Positions 10,641-23,000 of a stretch of 64,000 nucleotides of DNA are shown here, piece by piece; the first letter of the stretch is position 1; every line of letters begins with the position of its first letter. Below the pieces are notes generated by a model. The model was not told the origin of the DNA and searched no databases. It saw only the letters and a list, made by a program, of their open reading frames with translations. Both the position numbers and the translations under genes were made by a program. Location of the stretch: positions 16,048,313 to 16,112,312 of the forward strand of contig ML681996.1 of NCBI GenBank assembly GCA_007922195.1. The letters are read 5' to 3'. This stretch comes from Podocnemis expansa (Eukaryota; Chordata; Testudines; Podocnemididae).

Positions 10641-11625
10641 TTGTCCCCTCTTTATTTTCCAACTGCCCCCGCGTGCCCCTCTTTTCTCTCCAGCCCCTTC
10701 TTCTGCTGCCCACAGCCCCTTATCCTGGTGGCTTCCCCCAGCCATCTCTACTCCCTTCTCTGACCCCTGCCTGTTGTGGCTTTTCCCCCGGTTTTCCCCC
10801 TTTTTCCGCTGCTTTTCTGTGGCTGCCCAGCCAGCCCCCCGTTACTGCCGCCAGTTCCCACGTGGCTCCCACAGTATCCCACGGCCCCCCCTGCACCTCG
10901 CTGCCACTGCTGGCTTCTCTGCAGCACCCGCCCACTGCCACACACCCCCCTCTCTCCGCCTGCGGCTGCTGCCACCCCAAAACTCCAGCCGGCCCCCTAG
11001 CTGGCCCCCCGTGGCTCCCGCAGCACCCCTTTGCGGCCAGCCCCTCGCCGTGGGCCCCTGTTTTTCCCCACGGCTTCCCCGCCACCCTGCTCTCCAGCCG
11101 CCACTGCCACTCCCCCGCTTGCTTCCACTAACCCTGCCCACTCCCCGTTCCTGCTCTACCCCCCCTACTGTTCAGCCCCTCTTGCTTCCCCGAACACCCA
11201 CGTGTATCCCAACTCCTTACGTGCCTCAGTCTCCCTGCCCCAACCCCCACGTGTGTCTCCGTCCCGCCATTCCCACTCACCTCCCCTACTCACTTTCCCT
11301 CTACCCTAAGCCCTTCCCTCTGCCACTGCTCCCTTCACTGCCACTCAACCCCCATTCTCAGCCTCTCCCGCAAACCCCCAATTTGTTGCTCGACCCCCGT
11401 CTCCCCTGCAACTATCCAACCCCCACCTGCTTCCCCTGTTGCCCCGAGCATCCCCATCTCATTACCCCTGAGCCCCCTTCCACTTGCCTTTCCTCTCCTT
11501 TGAATCCCCCTGTACTAACCTTTAAACTCCTGCCCCCCCCGCCTGCTTCCACTCCTCTCTGTCACTGCCACATGCTAATTTTGTGCTGTACCCCCCTTCT
11601 CCTTATAGGGCATTAGAGCACCTTT
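10640..11625. other. C-rich, strand-asymmetric tract
   Basis: Nearly 1 kb in which C far exceeds G on the plus strand, with many CCCC runs and few CpG. All three forward frames give proline/serine/leucine-rich open frames (up to 280 codons) and the reverse strand gives glycine-rich ones, the signature of composition rather than coding. It follows the LTR-like block and may be its internal leader. Confidence 0.6.
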
Positions 11626-13060
11626 TAGGTTACAGTGAGTAGGGTTATAGTTGTAAGTTAGGTTAATTGAAGATTCCCATTGTTCCCCAACCTGCCCCCC
11701 CTCCCCAAAGTTAAGCGCCCCCCAACACTTCACAAAAACCCACTGTGACAAGTGCTACATATACACCACACCACTCACCCTACTCCCATACCTGTTTTAA
11801 TAAAGATTACCCTGTACCCCCCCCCGGTGCAGTGATTGCCCCCCAAGATCCTCAAATTTCTGAACCTGCTGGCAGGGTCATACTATACTCCGGAAGTTGC
11901 TGGCTGAAGGGACTAAGTTGGAGGGCTGGGGTCCTGCAAGGGATTAGACAGTCATGAAAGAGAATGAGCACAGACTCGCAGATGGGGTACCACTTGAGTA
12001 ACTCTCCATACCAACATCAGGAGGCATCTATCTTGTTGGTCATTGTGTTGCTGAGGGTCTACAAGAACAAAAAGTGTTAGGTGGTTTTACTGGAGAATAC
12101 CTAATGAAAGTTGACTGCAAATTCACCACCACCAGTTGTGCATAAATGAAACAAAGAAACAAACAATCCTTCCCCTCCAAACACCAATCTTTTAAAGCTA
12201 TGCCCTGAGGAGTGGGCCATTGTCGGCTGATCCCCTGATACATAAGGCCAAGATCAAAAGCTCAAGTCCTGTAAAGGACAAACTAAACTATTCATGGTTG
12301 TACTTGTTTTGAAGCTGAAACAATTATGAACTTGCAAAATCCTGTTGTGAGTGTTGAAGGACTGCCATCTACTGAAGATCTGAGTTGGAGCTGGGGTGAC
12401 CTCTTTTGGCCCATGTGTAGGTAGGTTCTTCTTTTGTGTTTCATATATTTTCACTGTAATGGTTACACTGTAAGAATAAATGTGATTGTTCATAGAGTTA
12501 TGTGGTAACTTGCAACTGAGGGAAATTTATGGTGGTCATAGCCTTGAGAGAGAAGGTGAAGCATATGATCTATTTAGGTGGTCTAATTTGCTGGAACTAT
12601 CACAGTGTAGGTAAAGAATTTTGCAGTGTGGAAAAACCTCTATCAGGAAAGAGAGCTATGTGGATCTTTATCCAAGAAAAGTGATGATTGAGGAGTGGGG
12701 ATCCCAGTGGGTGCCCTTTGTGTACTATGAGAAGGGAATATGAGTGTAGTTGCTCTGAAAATGTGACATACATGGTGACTGCAATAAGTGCCAATAGCAG
12801 TGAAAGCAAATATTGTAGAAGGAAAAAGTTTCATGGCCTTTAAGGGAAAGGAATATTGAAAAGACAGATTGAGGAAGAATGGGTTAAGAAAAGCTAAAGA
12901 AAGGTCAGCAACTTGAGTTATGCAACAAAAGGCAGTGCAACACTAAGGAGTGGACCAGGGTGTAGCTGGTCAATTTTCTGCATTCTGATGATCTGAAAAG
13001 AAATAATGGTCTAGCTTTTTGAAAAACATCCATGTCCAGCAGGTGGGGAAAATTGTAAGA

Positions 13061-13345
13061 CAGGAGTGTCGCTGCCCCAGGGAAAGACCTGAGACATGGG
13101 CCTGGGCACCGCCCCTGGCTGCGGGCCCCACACCACCGCAGCCACAATTCTCCACCAGGGCCCAATCCAGCCTCAGGCTCCTGCCGCTGCCTACCTAGCC
13201 CTGGATCTCCTGCCGGGGCCAGGGACTGTGCTGGGAGAGGCAGGCACCGCCGCCAGCAGCTGGGCACCAGATCTCCGGCATGGGACGGGGCTGGCAAAGG
13301 CACCAGGCCAGGCACCAGTGATGCCAGGCACCAGTGATGCCCCTG
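13061..13345. mobile_element. hAT-type GC-rich MITE (CAGGGGCGTC family)
   Basis: Left end CAGGAGTGTCGCTGCCC and right end CCAGTGATGCCCCTG are inverted copies. Flanks TTGTAAGA and ATCTTAGA share 5 of 8 bases, a decayed duplication. GC-rich interior without coding content; same family as 37492-37853 and 42730-42895. Confidence 0.5.
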
Positions 13346-13449
13346 ATCTTAGAGCCAACTCTTTGCAGATAAACAGGGAAGAGGCTTCCTGAGGCAGAGG
13401 ATTGACTGCATCACTGCTAGAGAAGTTGTGGACAGATCAATAGTTAGAT

Positions 13450-13854
13450 CAGTGGTTCCCAACCTGTGGTTCAGGGACCCCTGGGGGTCTGTGGACATGT
13501 TGCAGGAGGTCCACAGAGCCTCTCCCTACCAGGGCCAGAATCTGGCTACAGCCCTGATGCTCCCCACCAGCAGCACCTTTCCCTGCCCATGTCCAGATCC
13601 TGGCAGGGGCATGAGGCCTTGGCAACTCCCTGGCAGGGGCAAGGGCAGGGGCTGTAGCTGCCGTGGCTTGGCTCCCCAGCAGTGTGGGCCATGGTGGCAG
13701 CAGTGCTGCTTGCTGGCTGGAATAGTGGTGCTGCCAGAGTGCCATGGTTCAGAATCTGCATGAGCAGGCCAGATTACTTAATCAGCCAGGGGGGCCACAA
13801 AGATTATTTTTGTTAAAAAGGGATCACCAGCCTGCAAAAGGTTGGAAACCACCG
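13450..13854. mobile_element. hAT-type MITE (CAGTGGTTCCCAACC family)
   Basis: The left end CAGTGGTTCCCAACCT and right end AGGTTGGAAACCACCG form inverted repeats. The flanks AGTTAGAT (13442-13449) and AGTTAGAG (13855-13862) are a 7/8 target duplication. The interior is CAGG/CCTG-rich and gives spurious open frames. Confidence 0.8.
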
Positions 13855-15389
13855 AGTTAGAGCATAAGAAGCCAGAGAGGAACAGAGTGCATCTGGAAAG
13901 CCAGCTGCTAACATTCCAGGAGTGGCAATGCCAGGATAAGAGAGGAGAAGGCATTAAAAACAGACAAACCAGCACCCGCATGAGAAGAGAAGATGGAACA
14001 TACCAACTTGAAAGGGAAAGACTATGTCAGCAAAACTAATCTAGTAGATGAAACCAGACCACTTCTACACGTACCTGTGTGTGTTATGGGATTAAAATTA
14101 TTTTCTCATTTTAGGGAGGGGGTGTCATGTTTTATAAATGCTTTGACACAGAATGTGAATTGAATAAAGTGGAGGGAAAAGAACGTGTTGTGATATTTTG
14201 CTTCCCTACTATTAGGGACAAAGGCCTTGGAAATTTTCACCCTGTGGATAGAGGATTACAAAGACCAAGGGCACACAGACTACAGGCTTCTCAATCACTA
14301 CCACTCTCGGGTGTAGACTACTATCTCTGTTCGTCCTAACTGGGGTTCTTCCATGCTGTGGCACTTCCCTGTCCACATTGTGGTATCCCCAACAAGTCAG
14401 ACAGCCTAAACAGGCCAGTGTCTGCAGTTTGCTTTCTCTCCAGAGATTATGAACAGTGTAATTGCCTTTTGTTACAAGTAACCACACTACCCTTTCTAAG
14501 AAACCATATTTATTCTTAAAGTGAAATCTTTAAAGAGAAAAAACATTAAAACAAACTGCATGCTTGCTAAAAAGTTATCACTCCAATCTAGAGCTCTGGT
14601 AGCTGTCCATTGTTCAAAACTCATAAATAGATTTTCATTGTGATAGGGGTCAGATTAAGTCACAGAGGTCATGGAAATCATGGAAGCCATGATTTCTAGT
14701 GATCTCCTGAGACTTTCCCCATGACTCTCCACTTCCATGTATGCTGACCCACCCAGCATACGTAGAATTGCAACTTTTCTAACACTAGGATGCAAGATGA
14801 AAGATCCAACTTCAGGAATAGCAGACAGGAGAATTCCCTGGTTGAATGTTGTGGCTGTCTGTGGTTGGTGCCTGAGGCTGGCCAGGCAGTGTAAATGTTA
14901 TATTTTACAATACTTTATTGATAAAAATAACACATTTTTTGTGTCTGTGGCCATACCATGATTTAATTCATTTTTACCATTTCTGTTCCATGATTTTTTG
15001 CCTAATTTACCATGATTTTGTCTAATACCTAAAGGAAATCATATCTATCTCAGATTCAGAACTAGAATGAGCATTAATAGTTCAGTATTTTCTTTATGCA
15101 AGTTGGGCCTTATTTACAAGGACAAGATCTTGTCCTTATATACAAGAAAATTAGTAGACAGTGGCCTATGCCTCAGGACATAACTTAAAGTCCTGGGGAT
15201 TTCTGAATAACCAAAGGTGGAGAATTTGCATTCATCTCCCCGTGAGTATGCCCTGGAAAAACCACTTAACATTTTTTATCTTCAAAATACATTCTTGTCT
15301 GACACAGTTTTCAATATAGTCCTTTGAACCCTCAGGTCTCACATCCATCACAACTTCACCGCTTGAGAGATTATATACAATCCCAACTC

Positions 15390-15410
15390 AATAATAATAA
15401 TAATAATAAT
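15390..15410 (+). repeat. (AAT)n microsatellite
   Basis: Seven AAT units in DTHD1 intron 1. Confidence 0.9.
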
Positions 15411-15464
15411 CATGCACATAAGACAACGGACTCCAAAGATTCATGAACATAATTCAGAAAGACA

Positions 15465-15745
15465 AACGAGGAGTCCTGTGGCTCTTCTAAAGACTAACAA
15501 ATTTATTTATCACATGAGCTTTCATGCATTGAATTCCACTTCATCGGAGGCTTGAAATGTAAAAGGAAACCTTACTGTATGGAAACCTTTTCCATTTCAA
15601 GTGCCTGATGAAGTGGGATTCTACCCAGGAAAGCTCATGCTATAAATAAATTTGTTAGTCTTTAGAAGTGCCACAGGACTCCTTGTGGGTTTGGGATTTT
15701 TTGGTTTTGCTGAACTGGACTAACCCAGCTATCCTCCTGGAACTT
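15465..15745. repeat. GACTAACA dispersed repeat, foldback copy
   Basis: GGAGTCCTGTGGCTCTTCTA ... TTTAGAAGTGCCACAGGACT is an inverted pair enclosing ATGAGCTTTCATGC and AAAGCTCATGC units. Confidence 0.7.
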
Positions 15746-16487
15746 AATTCAGGAAGGTCTCCTGAGCATATGACAGAAAATTGCCATATCTGTCACAATA
15801 TGACCTTATAAGAAAATGGATTGTTTTATTTTTCTGATTTGTCTTGTTTTATGTCCTTCCCAGGAAACTCTTGCAAAGAAAAAGTGCTCAAGGATTTCAG
15901 ACATATTGCTTTTACAACTAACCCCAAGCCTCATGCTGTCAACTGCATAACAGTTGGAGAGTTTTGGAACTGTCTGTCTTCATTTATTAGATGCATTACA
16001 TACCTCTGGGAGCATTTCCCAGCATATTTTTGTTCACTCCTGTGGATATGCACAGGCTTGTTTTGGAGGTTAAATCCAGTGCAAGTCAATACAAATAAAG
16101 TCATACAGATGAAATGCCATATGTAGCATTTACCACTTATGAGAGAGAGAAAGAGAGAGGGCACTATTCACTTCTGAATTGAGTCCAGTGACTTACAGTT
16201 ACTGTTCCTTTTCTCACACCTAATTAGTAAACTGTCTGGGTAAATCAATATCTTATTGTTTTCTACAAGAAAAAATAGTTATGTTTATACGATAATGTTA
16301 TTGGTGTGATGCCATATTTTAAACAGGCTTTTCTTTTCATTGCTCATTTTCAGTAGCTTGAATCCATCTCCAAAAGTTACATTTTGGAATAAAATTTCTT
16401 ATAGTTGTCCTTAACCAAGCAATTAACATTTGATAAACATGAGTAACCTGTATTTAATGTCTGTTCAATTACAAGAGTATGAAAAAG

Positions 16488-16592
16488 TTGTTTTGGGTTG
16501 ATCTGCTTTACAGGCAGAAGGTCCTGGGTTCAAACCCCAGGGGGCTGGACTAGATGATCTCATGAGGTCCCTTCAAATCCTATGATTCTATT
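16488..16592 (+). mobile_element. tRNA-derived SINE with CR1 tail, 5'-truncated
   Basis: GCTTTACAGGCAGAAGGTCC and GGGTTCAAACCCC are the anticodon-to-T-arm part of a tRNA, including a canonical T-loop and B-box. They are followed directly by GGGCTGGACTAGATGATCTC and ATTCTA, the CR1 3' tail. This architecture matches the tortoise Pol III SINEs described from turtles. The A-box half is missing, so it is not a functional tRNA gene. Confidence 0.72.
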
Positions 16593-16799
16593 CTAAGTTA
16601 GAACAGAATTGCTCAGATACATTTTTTTCCACTTGGGCAACTCAAAAGTGGCTTGTATCTGAGATTTCAGCCTTCAAAAGACTTGCGTTTCAATAAAGAA
16701 TGAATGCTTTTGGAGTGTGAAAAAAATGGTTGAGGAATAAAAAAGTGAAATCAGTGGAAACAGCATGCTCTGCATACTGGCTTAAACATAAAGCAGATA

Positions 16800-16890
16800 A
16801 GGGAGTTCTTCAGCACTTTTAAGGATTAACAAATTTATTTGTTGCATGAGCTTTCATGGGCACAACACCACTTCATCAGATGAATGAAAT
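16800..16890. repeat. GACTAACA dispersed repeat, fragment
   Basis: GGGAGTTCTTCAGCACTTTT, then ATTAACAAATTTATTTGTTGC and CACTTCATCAGATG; degenerate copy. Confidence 0.65.
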
Positions 16891-17804
16891 GGAAAAGATA
16901 GCATGTAGGCTGTAAATATAAATATAGAGAGAAGAGTCGGCCACAAGATTAATTCAAGCAGATCTTGAGAGATTTACTTTAAAGAGACAGGCTAGCATTT
17001 TATCCCTTTAGATATGTTTCAATTAACACTTATTTGTTTTGTTGAAATAGACTATTGTGGCTATTCATCTGGTTTAAGTGTATACTGGTATGGGACTAAA
17101 TTGTTCCTGTTGCTTACTAATGTAAATCTGACAAACTCCACTGTTTTCATTGGAATTATGCTGTATTTGCATGGTTCATATAGTAACCATAATCCATTCA
17201 AGATATCTCACCTAATGGACCAGTTAGAAAATACATGATGAGATGACCAGGGGAATCCCAAAATGTTCCTGATAAGGGGCTCTACTATCTTGCCTTAAAA
17301 GGGGCTTCATTTTAGAACAGAGTACACTCACACCTCTGCATCTGTTCCTACTTCATTATCTACACCAGAGGTTTCCAGCTGACCACACCAGCAGCCAAAG
17401 GCACAACTAATACTGACGTAATACTACCACACTAGTTGCAACTGCAACACAGCAAATGTGTAAAGGTTATGTACTCTGTCCATTAGTAATAGAAAAATGT
17501 TTTATTTACATTTATTTTGATTCATAATGTGAGTGCATAGTGTTAGAATTCAAAGCACATCCACGTGCTCAAAGCACATCTGCCCCCCAACCCAGGTCAT
17601 GCCATAACTCAGTAACAATTAAAAATTAAAACAGAGAAAAGAATTCTATGCTAACTAAACTATCGATTTAGGGACAAAGGATTATACGCTAACTAAATTA
17701 TCAAGTTAGGGACATGGCATGGGTATGGGAGGAGGGCAAATATGATTTCCAGATGCCCTGCTAGGGTAAAAATTTCTAGTATTCAACTAAAACAAGGAAG
17801 GACT

Positions 17805-17942
17805 TTGATGAAGCATCTGATGAAGTAGGATTTTCTCCCATGAAAGCTCATGTGATAAATAAATTTGTTAGTCTTTTAAAAGTGTCACAGGACTCCTTAC
17901 TTGTTTTGCTGAACTGGACTAACATGGCTACCCCCCTGTATA
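17805..17942. repeat. GACTAACA dispersed repeat
   Basis: GCATCTGATGAAGTAGGATT, AAATTTGTTAGTCTTTTAAA and GGACTAACATGGCTACCCCC identify the family, in the opposite orientation to 16800-16890. Confidence 0.72.
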
Positions 17943-19647
17943 TTGTTCCTTTGAGGTAAAACAGACTATGAAAGGCAGTGAGTGATGTGTTCCATTCATT
18001 TCACTCTTTGTACAATATTTCCTCAACTGTCAGGGTAGACTCCAAAAAACATTTGAAAAGCTAAGTTTTGGTGGGTATATTCCTTTTCCTCTCCCACTTG
18101 TGAAGATTGCTGTCAACATGCATTTAAATGTATAGGATTTTATTTGTTTTTAGTTAAATTTATCAGTCTTTCTCTTCCACTCTCACATATCAGACACATG
18201 GATATGGATGTATGTGGAGCAGTCTACATTTTGGATCATAACTAAATAGAGAGAGAGGGTCTCCAGACTGGATGGATAGATAAAGGGGCATAGATTGATT
18301 CTCAGCTGCAGTCAATGTATCAGAAAGAGATATGGTAGCTAAACACACACTCTTTTCAGAAATTTGAGCCAAGAGTTAAAACTGCCTGTATAACCTGACA
18401 AGACTTGCAAAACCTGTTCCACAGTCTTTGTACTATTTAAGTGACCAAACTGTTACCTAATAGTATATATAAGATCCAAAATGTAAGGCTATTACAGAAA
18501 CATCACCATGGTTCCCCATGATAGCTGAAACTATTTGCATGCATCTAGGTGGTTTAAACTTGCGTGTTGTGTAACAAATAAAGTTACAGCCATTAAGAAA
18601 TTTCATCTTAAATTTCTCATGTTTTCCTTACTGCCTATATAGCAGCTTATGTACACTGAACATACATATTAAGGCTTTAATGCTGCCACTAACTATAGTA
18701 ACAAAAATATTATATTGCTACAAATACAATAGATATTACATGTAAACTCTAGTTATACAAAGCTCCATTACTTGAAATTTGGATCTGAAACAGGGAAAAA
18801 ATATTCAGGTTTTTGTCTGGAATTTCCAATTTTCCTCAGTTCCATTTTCTTCTTATATTTTGAACTATTCTGAAAACTGAGATTTGCCTGGTTTAGTTTA
18901 CGTACATTTGAACTTCCTGAGATTTATGCATTTAAAAGCTGAACCATAACAATGCAGTAATTTTAGACTGTTTACAAGCATTGTATTAAAAAAGCCATTC
19001 CCCATTTTGTTACAGTGTTAGCCTTGAAATGTCCATCAGTGCACTTCTGAAAACATGTGATCACTTTAAGGAGTCTGCTTTTCTTGTTCTTCTGACCTGA
19101 TGTGTCCCAGTTTCAGAATACAGTGCCAGTCTGTGTTTGCATTCTAATTTCTTTACTAACTCTCTATTTTAAATGAAAAAGAGAGACTGTGGAAAAGAAT
19201 CTTTTTGGGAAAAGGGTGTCATAAAATTGGGAATGAATGAACTGTAGCAGGAAACACCAACTTGCAAGCAAGTCCAAGTCTTTTCTCACTGAAAAACTCT
19301 TCTATGATCTTTGATATCTTATAAAAACTGTAGAATTAAGACTCATAAATATGGACAAAGCTGAAGGTTTGAGGCAGGAAACTATATTTCTCAATCTCTG
19401 AATCCAAGTCTGCTAAACTAGAATATTATTAAATGCAGATATTTAATTTTTCTGCTATATTATGCTAAATATTCTTTATGTGGTAGAATTTGGGGAAGCT
19501 GTTTGGTTTGCAAAAGCATGCTGTCCTTTTTTTTCAGGAAACTATTTTTAATGTGAATTTCACCCATGAAAACAGTACATTAAGAGGGGAAAATTCTAGA
19601 GTAATTTTGTTTCCCCATCTTTTTTTTTTTTCTCAAGTGTGTGAAGG

Positions 19648-19715
19648 GATTTTCTCTCACAAAAGCTCATGTGATAGATAAATGTAAGTCTTTAAAACTT
19701 CCACAGAACACCTTG
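19648..19715. repeat. GACTAACA dispersed repeat, short fragment
   Basis: TCTCACAAAAGCTCATGTGA followed by AAGTCTTTAAAACTTCCACA. Confidence 0.55.
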
Positions 19716-20082
19716 TTTGTTAACTTTCCTCAGGAAAGATTGGAGAAAGATTTGTCTGGTTTGCTTGAACTATGCAAGAACAGAAGGCAAAATGTCAAAG
19801 AATTTGCTCTTGGTTGTTTCTTTTTAATAAAAGCAACAATGGAAAGCAAGATAAGGAAACTTTATATTAATTCAGTTTAATTCATTACGCTACATGGAAA
19901 CCATTCTCTCTTCTGAAAAATCCACTGATAGTAACAAATGTTTACATATTCTAGTGAAAAAAACCAATATTGATGTTCCAGTCCATATGTCAAATATGAT
20001 TTCACATGAGCATCAAAGGGCAAAATTTGGCTTTCTGCATATTAAATAAATTCTCTTTATGGCTAAACTTATGTTTACTTGC

Positions 20083-20395
20083 CTTGACTTGAAACCAATT
20101 GCTTGTATTTGTTTTGAAGACTATCCAGTAGATGGCAGGTGTCTTGTAGGATCTCTGTATTGTTTTGTAGCTGTTGGCAGAGAGAACTGCTGAGCTCTTG
20201 TATGAGAAAGATCAATTTATGCACACAAACCACTATATCTTCATTATCTGGAAGGTCACTCTTTAGAAGTGTCTCTTTTATCATTAGGTTTTGATGCCAA
20301 ATCTGTTCCAGTACTTGACTTGGTTTAACTTGGGTTATCTTATTTGCAGCTATTTCCATTTTAAGGTTAGAAAATATTACTGTAACTTCTTGCAT
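20083..20395 (-). CDS. DTHD1: DTHD1 exon A (proposed first coding exon)
   Basis: Open frame of about 104 codons, predicted mostly helical and rich in Leu, Gln and Glu (for example QELSSSLCQQLQNN), suggesting an N-terminal coiled coil. I placed the start at the ATG at 20395, reading MQEVTVIF. A second ATG, AAAATGG with a better Kozak context, lies 12 codons in and is an alternative. Upstream the frame stays open only to a TGA at 20425-20423, and there is no obvious acceptor, which supports a first coding exon. The 3' end is CAAG|GCAAGT, the consensus of a GC-AG intron, and leaves phase 1. The alternative end is CAA|GTAAAC, four bases further on, in phase 2. An X-box lies about 130 bp upstream. 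Assignment to DTHD1 rests on strand, phase and the downstream exons rather than on recognised residues in this exon. Confidence 0.62.
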
Positions 20396-20528
20396 GCAGG
20401 GCACTTCCAAAATATTATAGGTTCAGTTTGTAACTTAATTAAGGCATAAGAAAATTGTTGCATCCTAGTCCTTCTGAAAAATAAAGTACCTGGCTGTGAA
20501 ACTCTGAGCTGATGTTGATGGTTGAAAA

Positions 20529-20541
20529 GTTACTAGGTGAC
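20529..20541 (-). promoter_or_regulatory. RFX X-box upstream of DTHD1
   Basis: The minus strand reads GTCACCTAGTAAC, which fits the X-box consensus GTNRCC-N(0-3)-RGYAAC at every position with a 1-base spacer. It is 134 bp upstream of the proposed ATG, in the same orientation as the gene. X-boxes bind RFX factors and mark promoters of ciliary genes, which fits reported expression of DTHD1 in ciliated cells. There is no CpG island here, and a transcription start cannot be fixed from sequence alone. Confidence 0.7.
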
Positions 20542-22984
20542 AAAAAGGAGTGGCTTTCCTGGAACTAAAAGGACTGGCATACAAAGAAATGTCAGTTTGC
20601 ATGAAGCTAAGTATGGCAAGATCTCAGTACTGCATATATAGCAGTGGTGTGATTTTTTTTCAAGGGAGTTGAGTACTTCCTTTTGTTATTCAGTTCAATA
20701 GAACTGACAACAACTCTGAAAGTCAGAGTATGCATTTCTGTTTGTGAGTTTGCAGTACAGTATGTGGACAGCATATCTCAGTGCATGGCTTAAAGCCTTT
20801 GCCAACAAACTGGCATTAACCATTACAGAGTCCCTTTCAGTTTGTGCTTGTGTTTTATCAGTTGATGTGATGGATTGTATACCTCCCACAGGACCTGAAT
20901 GGGTTAATGTGGATCTGAGAGACCTGTTACATTGTCTAGCAGCACATGGAGAGACAAGTTGGCTTAAGTGAACATGAAATCCAGCTGGGCAGGACCAGAC
21001 TAGTTATTTCAAAGGGAGGAATTTTGTGACAAAAGAAGCTGTGGATAGGGAGTCTATAGCTACTCTCTGGGAATAGAGAGGTAGTGAGGGAAAAGGAAAA
21101 CCTTGAAGCTCCTAACCCTGAAAGAAGGGTTATCTTAGAGATGGCGTGGAGAAGAAAGGCTGTGTAGGAAAGTGTACAGGGAAACAGTAGAAAGAGTGGG
21201 ATTATGTAGACCTTCTCTGCTGGTTATAGGATTCTGGGCTTGGACCCAGTGTAGGGGGAGGACTTGTTTTCCTTTCTCTAAGGAAGTAATGATACTCAAA
21301 GCCTTGAGCCAAGAGAGTAAATAGCCAGTGGAGTCCAGAGTTGTGGTCAAATACCTGTTGTAAGGGCTTTGGACTGTTACATGTGGAATTCTGTTATGCC
21401 AGGAGGGGAGGACTATAATGACCTAGCTGGAGGAATAAGTCATGAAGAGAGAGTGAGGAGTCACAATGTGAGTAACGGATAGAGTGAAGTACAAGATGGG
21501 GCAAAAGTGAATCCCAGACCTAGCTATGAGGTAGTGCTCCTGTAGTAAGTGAAAGTTGTAAAGATGTCCTGAGATCCAAAGGGACACAAAGGGCAACACT
21601 ACCTGAGTTTTACTTCTACACATAATAGTTAAAATGATCTGCAAACACTCTTCCAATTAATGGCAGCGAACATATAAGAAAACATTGTGACTTTCATCTA
21701 TCATGTAATAAAATGCTTTATTTTAATTGAAAAGCTAATGAAAAAACATTAGCTGTTCAAGTAACTGAAGTGCTAACACCTAAAGTTTCATATAACACTT
21801 CAAAAACTGAGTAACAGAAGTGTGAAATATTGGTTGACATTTTACTTTTTTTTTTAAACCCTTATCTAACCATGAAGCATTCACAAAAGGAAAACTCTGT
21901 CCTTCTGAGAACCTTATGCAAAGATGGTAGGAGAGCTAAGCAGTGTGGGTGGCACTTGAATCATCAAGTCATCTCACTGACACAGAACAAAATGGTTGAC
22001 AGTAGGTAACTGTGCTGAGAAATGGGAGGGCACAGATGCTGCTGCTCCCTCTACGAAAAAGGCAGCTTATGTCTCTAGTAATGTGTGTTGTGGAAAATGG
22101 GGTCCCACTGGGTACATAATTAGGTGGCTAGCTTGAATCTGTGCGCAAGCCTCCCCAGGTACGGTGCTATTTTTCATGTGTTTGCTCAAGAACAAGCACA
22201 ATGTTATCCACACATAGGGTACCCCACCTTTGTCCGAATCCATAGGTCTCATGGTATAACCCAGTTAAGAGAACCCCACCCTTTTCCAATCCATAGGGCT
22301 CCCAGGAAGAGGCACTTACCCTTACTCAATTCATGCACTATGGCTTAGGGTCACCCATTCTCAGTTCCTAAAGCTCTGGGTGTAATCTTCTGCAGGCTTG
22401 CAGTGTGTTTTACCAGCAAAGACGCTTTACACAGTAATATTCTTATCAACAATTAAACAGAATAGACATGATAAGTATACAATACTCATCACTTTCAACA
22501 AAGCAGACAAACTTCTCTTGGAGGTGTAAATCTGGAAAGGTCCCTCCAAGAAGGATCAGGCAATACAGACAACACCGAAGAGGTTTATTTACAGTACCAG
22601 TACTAGGAACACTGAACAAAACAGTATCAGCTTCAAAATGGAAGTAGCATGGCAATTGCTTATATACCCAGGCAGCTTGTTTACTGGTTTAAACTAGTTT
22701 TCCTAACACTTTGGGAAAAACAACTCCATATATGGGAAGAGGGTCAGGGAGGTGGTGAGGGGTGGCCTTAACAGGTTAGGAAATACTAGCTTCCATATAA
22801 GGCAAGGGAAGGAGGGGGTTTGATAGGTGTATGTGACCTGAGACATGCATGGAATGGAGGCAAGGGGGTGGGGGGTTGGATAGGTGTGTGTGACCTGAGG
22901 CATGTGTGAAATGGAGAGTGTATATGTCACAGCAGACAGCCTGCATGCTGCTTACCCAGACACCCTCTGTGCTCATGAGGCCTG

Positions 22985-23000
22985 GCTTGCTTGCTTGCTT
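22985..23000 (+). repeat. (GCTT)4 microsatellite
   Basis: Four GCTT units; short. Confidence 0.8.

Larger units (their letters stand above)
8224..20082 (-). other. DTHD1 intron 1 (about 11.9 kb), mostly repeats
   Basis: In the preferred model this intron starts GC and ends AG. It contains a dispersed palindromic-type repeat (8313-8402), LTR-like fragments (9.1-10.6 kb), a C-rich tract, two hAT-type elements (13061-13345, 13450-13854), several GACTAACA repeat copies and a SINE. I see no further coding exon. The stretches 11.85-13.05, 13.9-15.4, 16.95-17.8 and 17.95-19.6 kb show nothing I can name. Confidence 0.55.

Noticed and set aside
10774..11616. 280-codon proline-rich open frame
   Set aside because: All forward frames are open here because of C-rich composition; no domain, start context or homologous look.
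16500..16545. Possible tRNA gene
   Set aside because: Only the 3' half of a tRNA is present and it continues into CR1 tail, so it is a SINE fragment.
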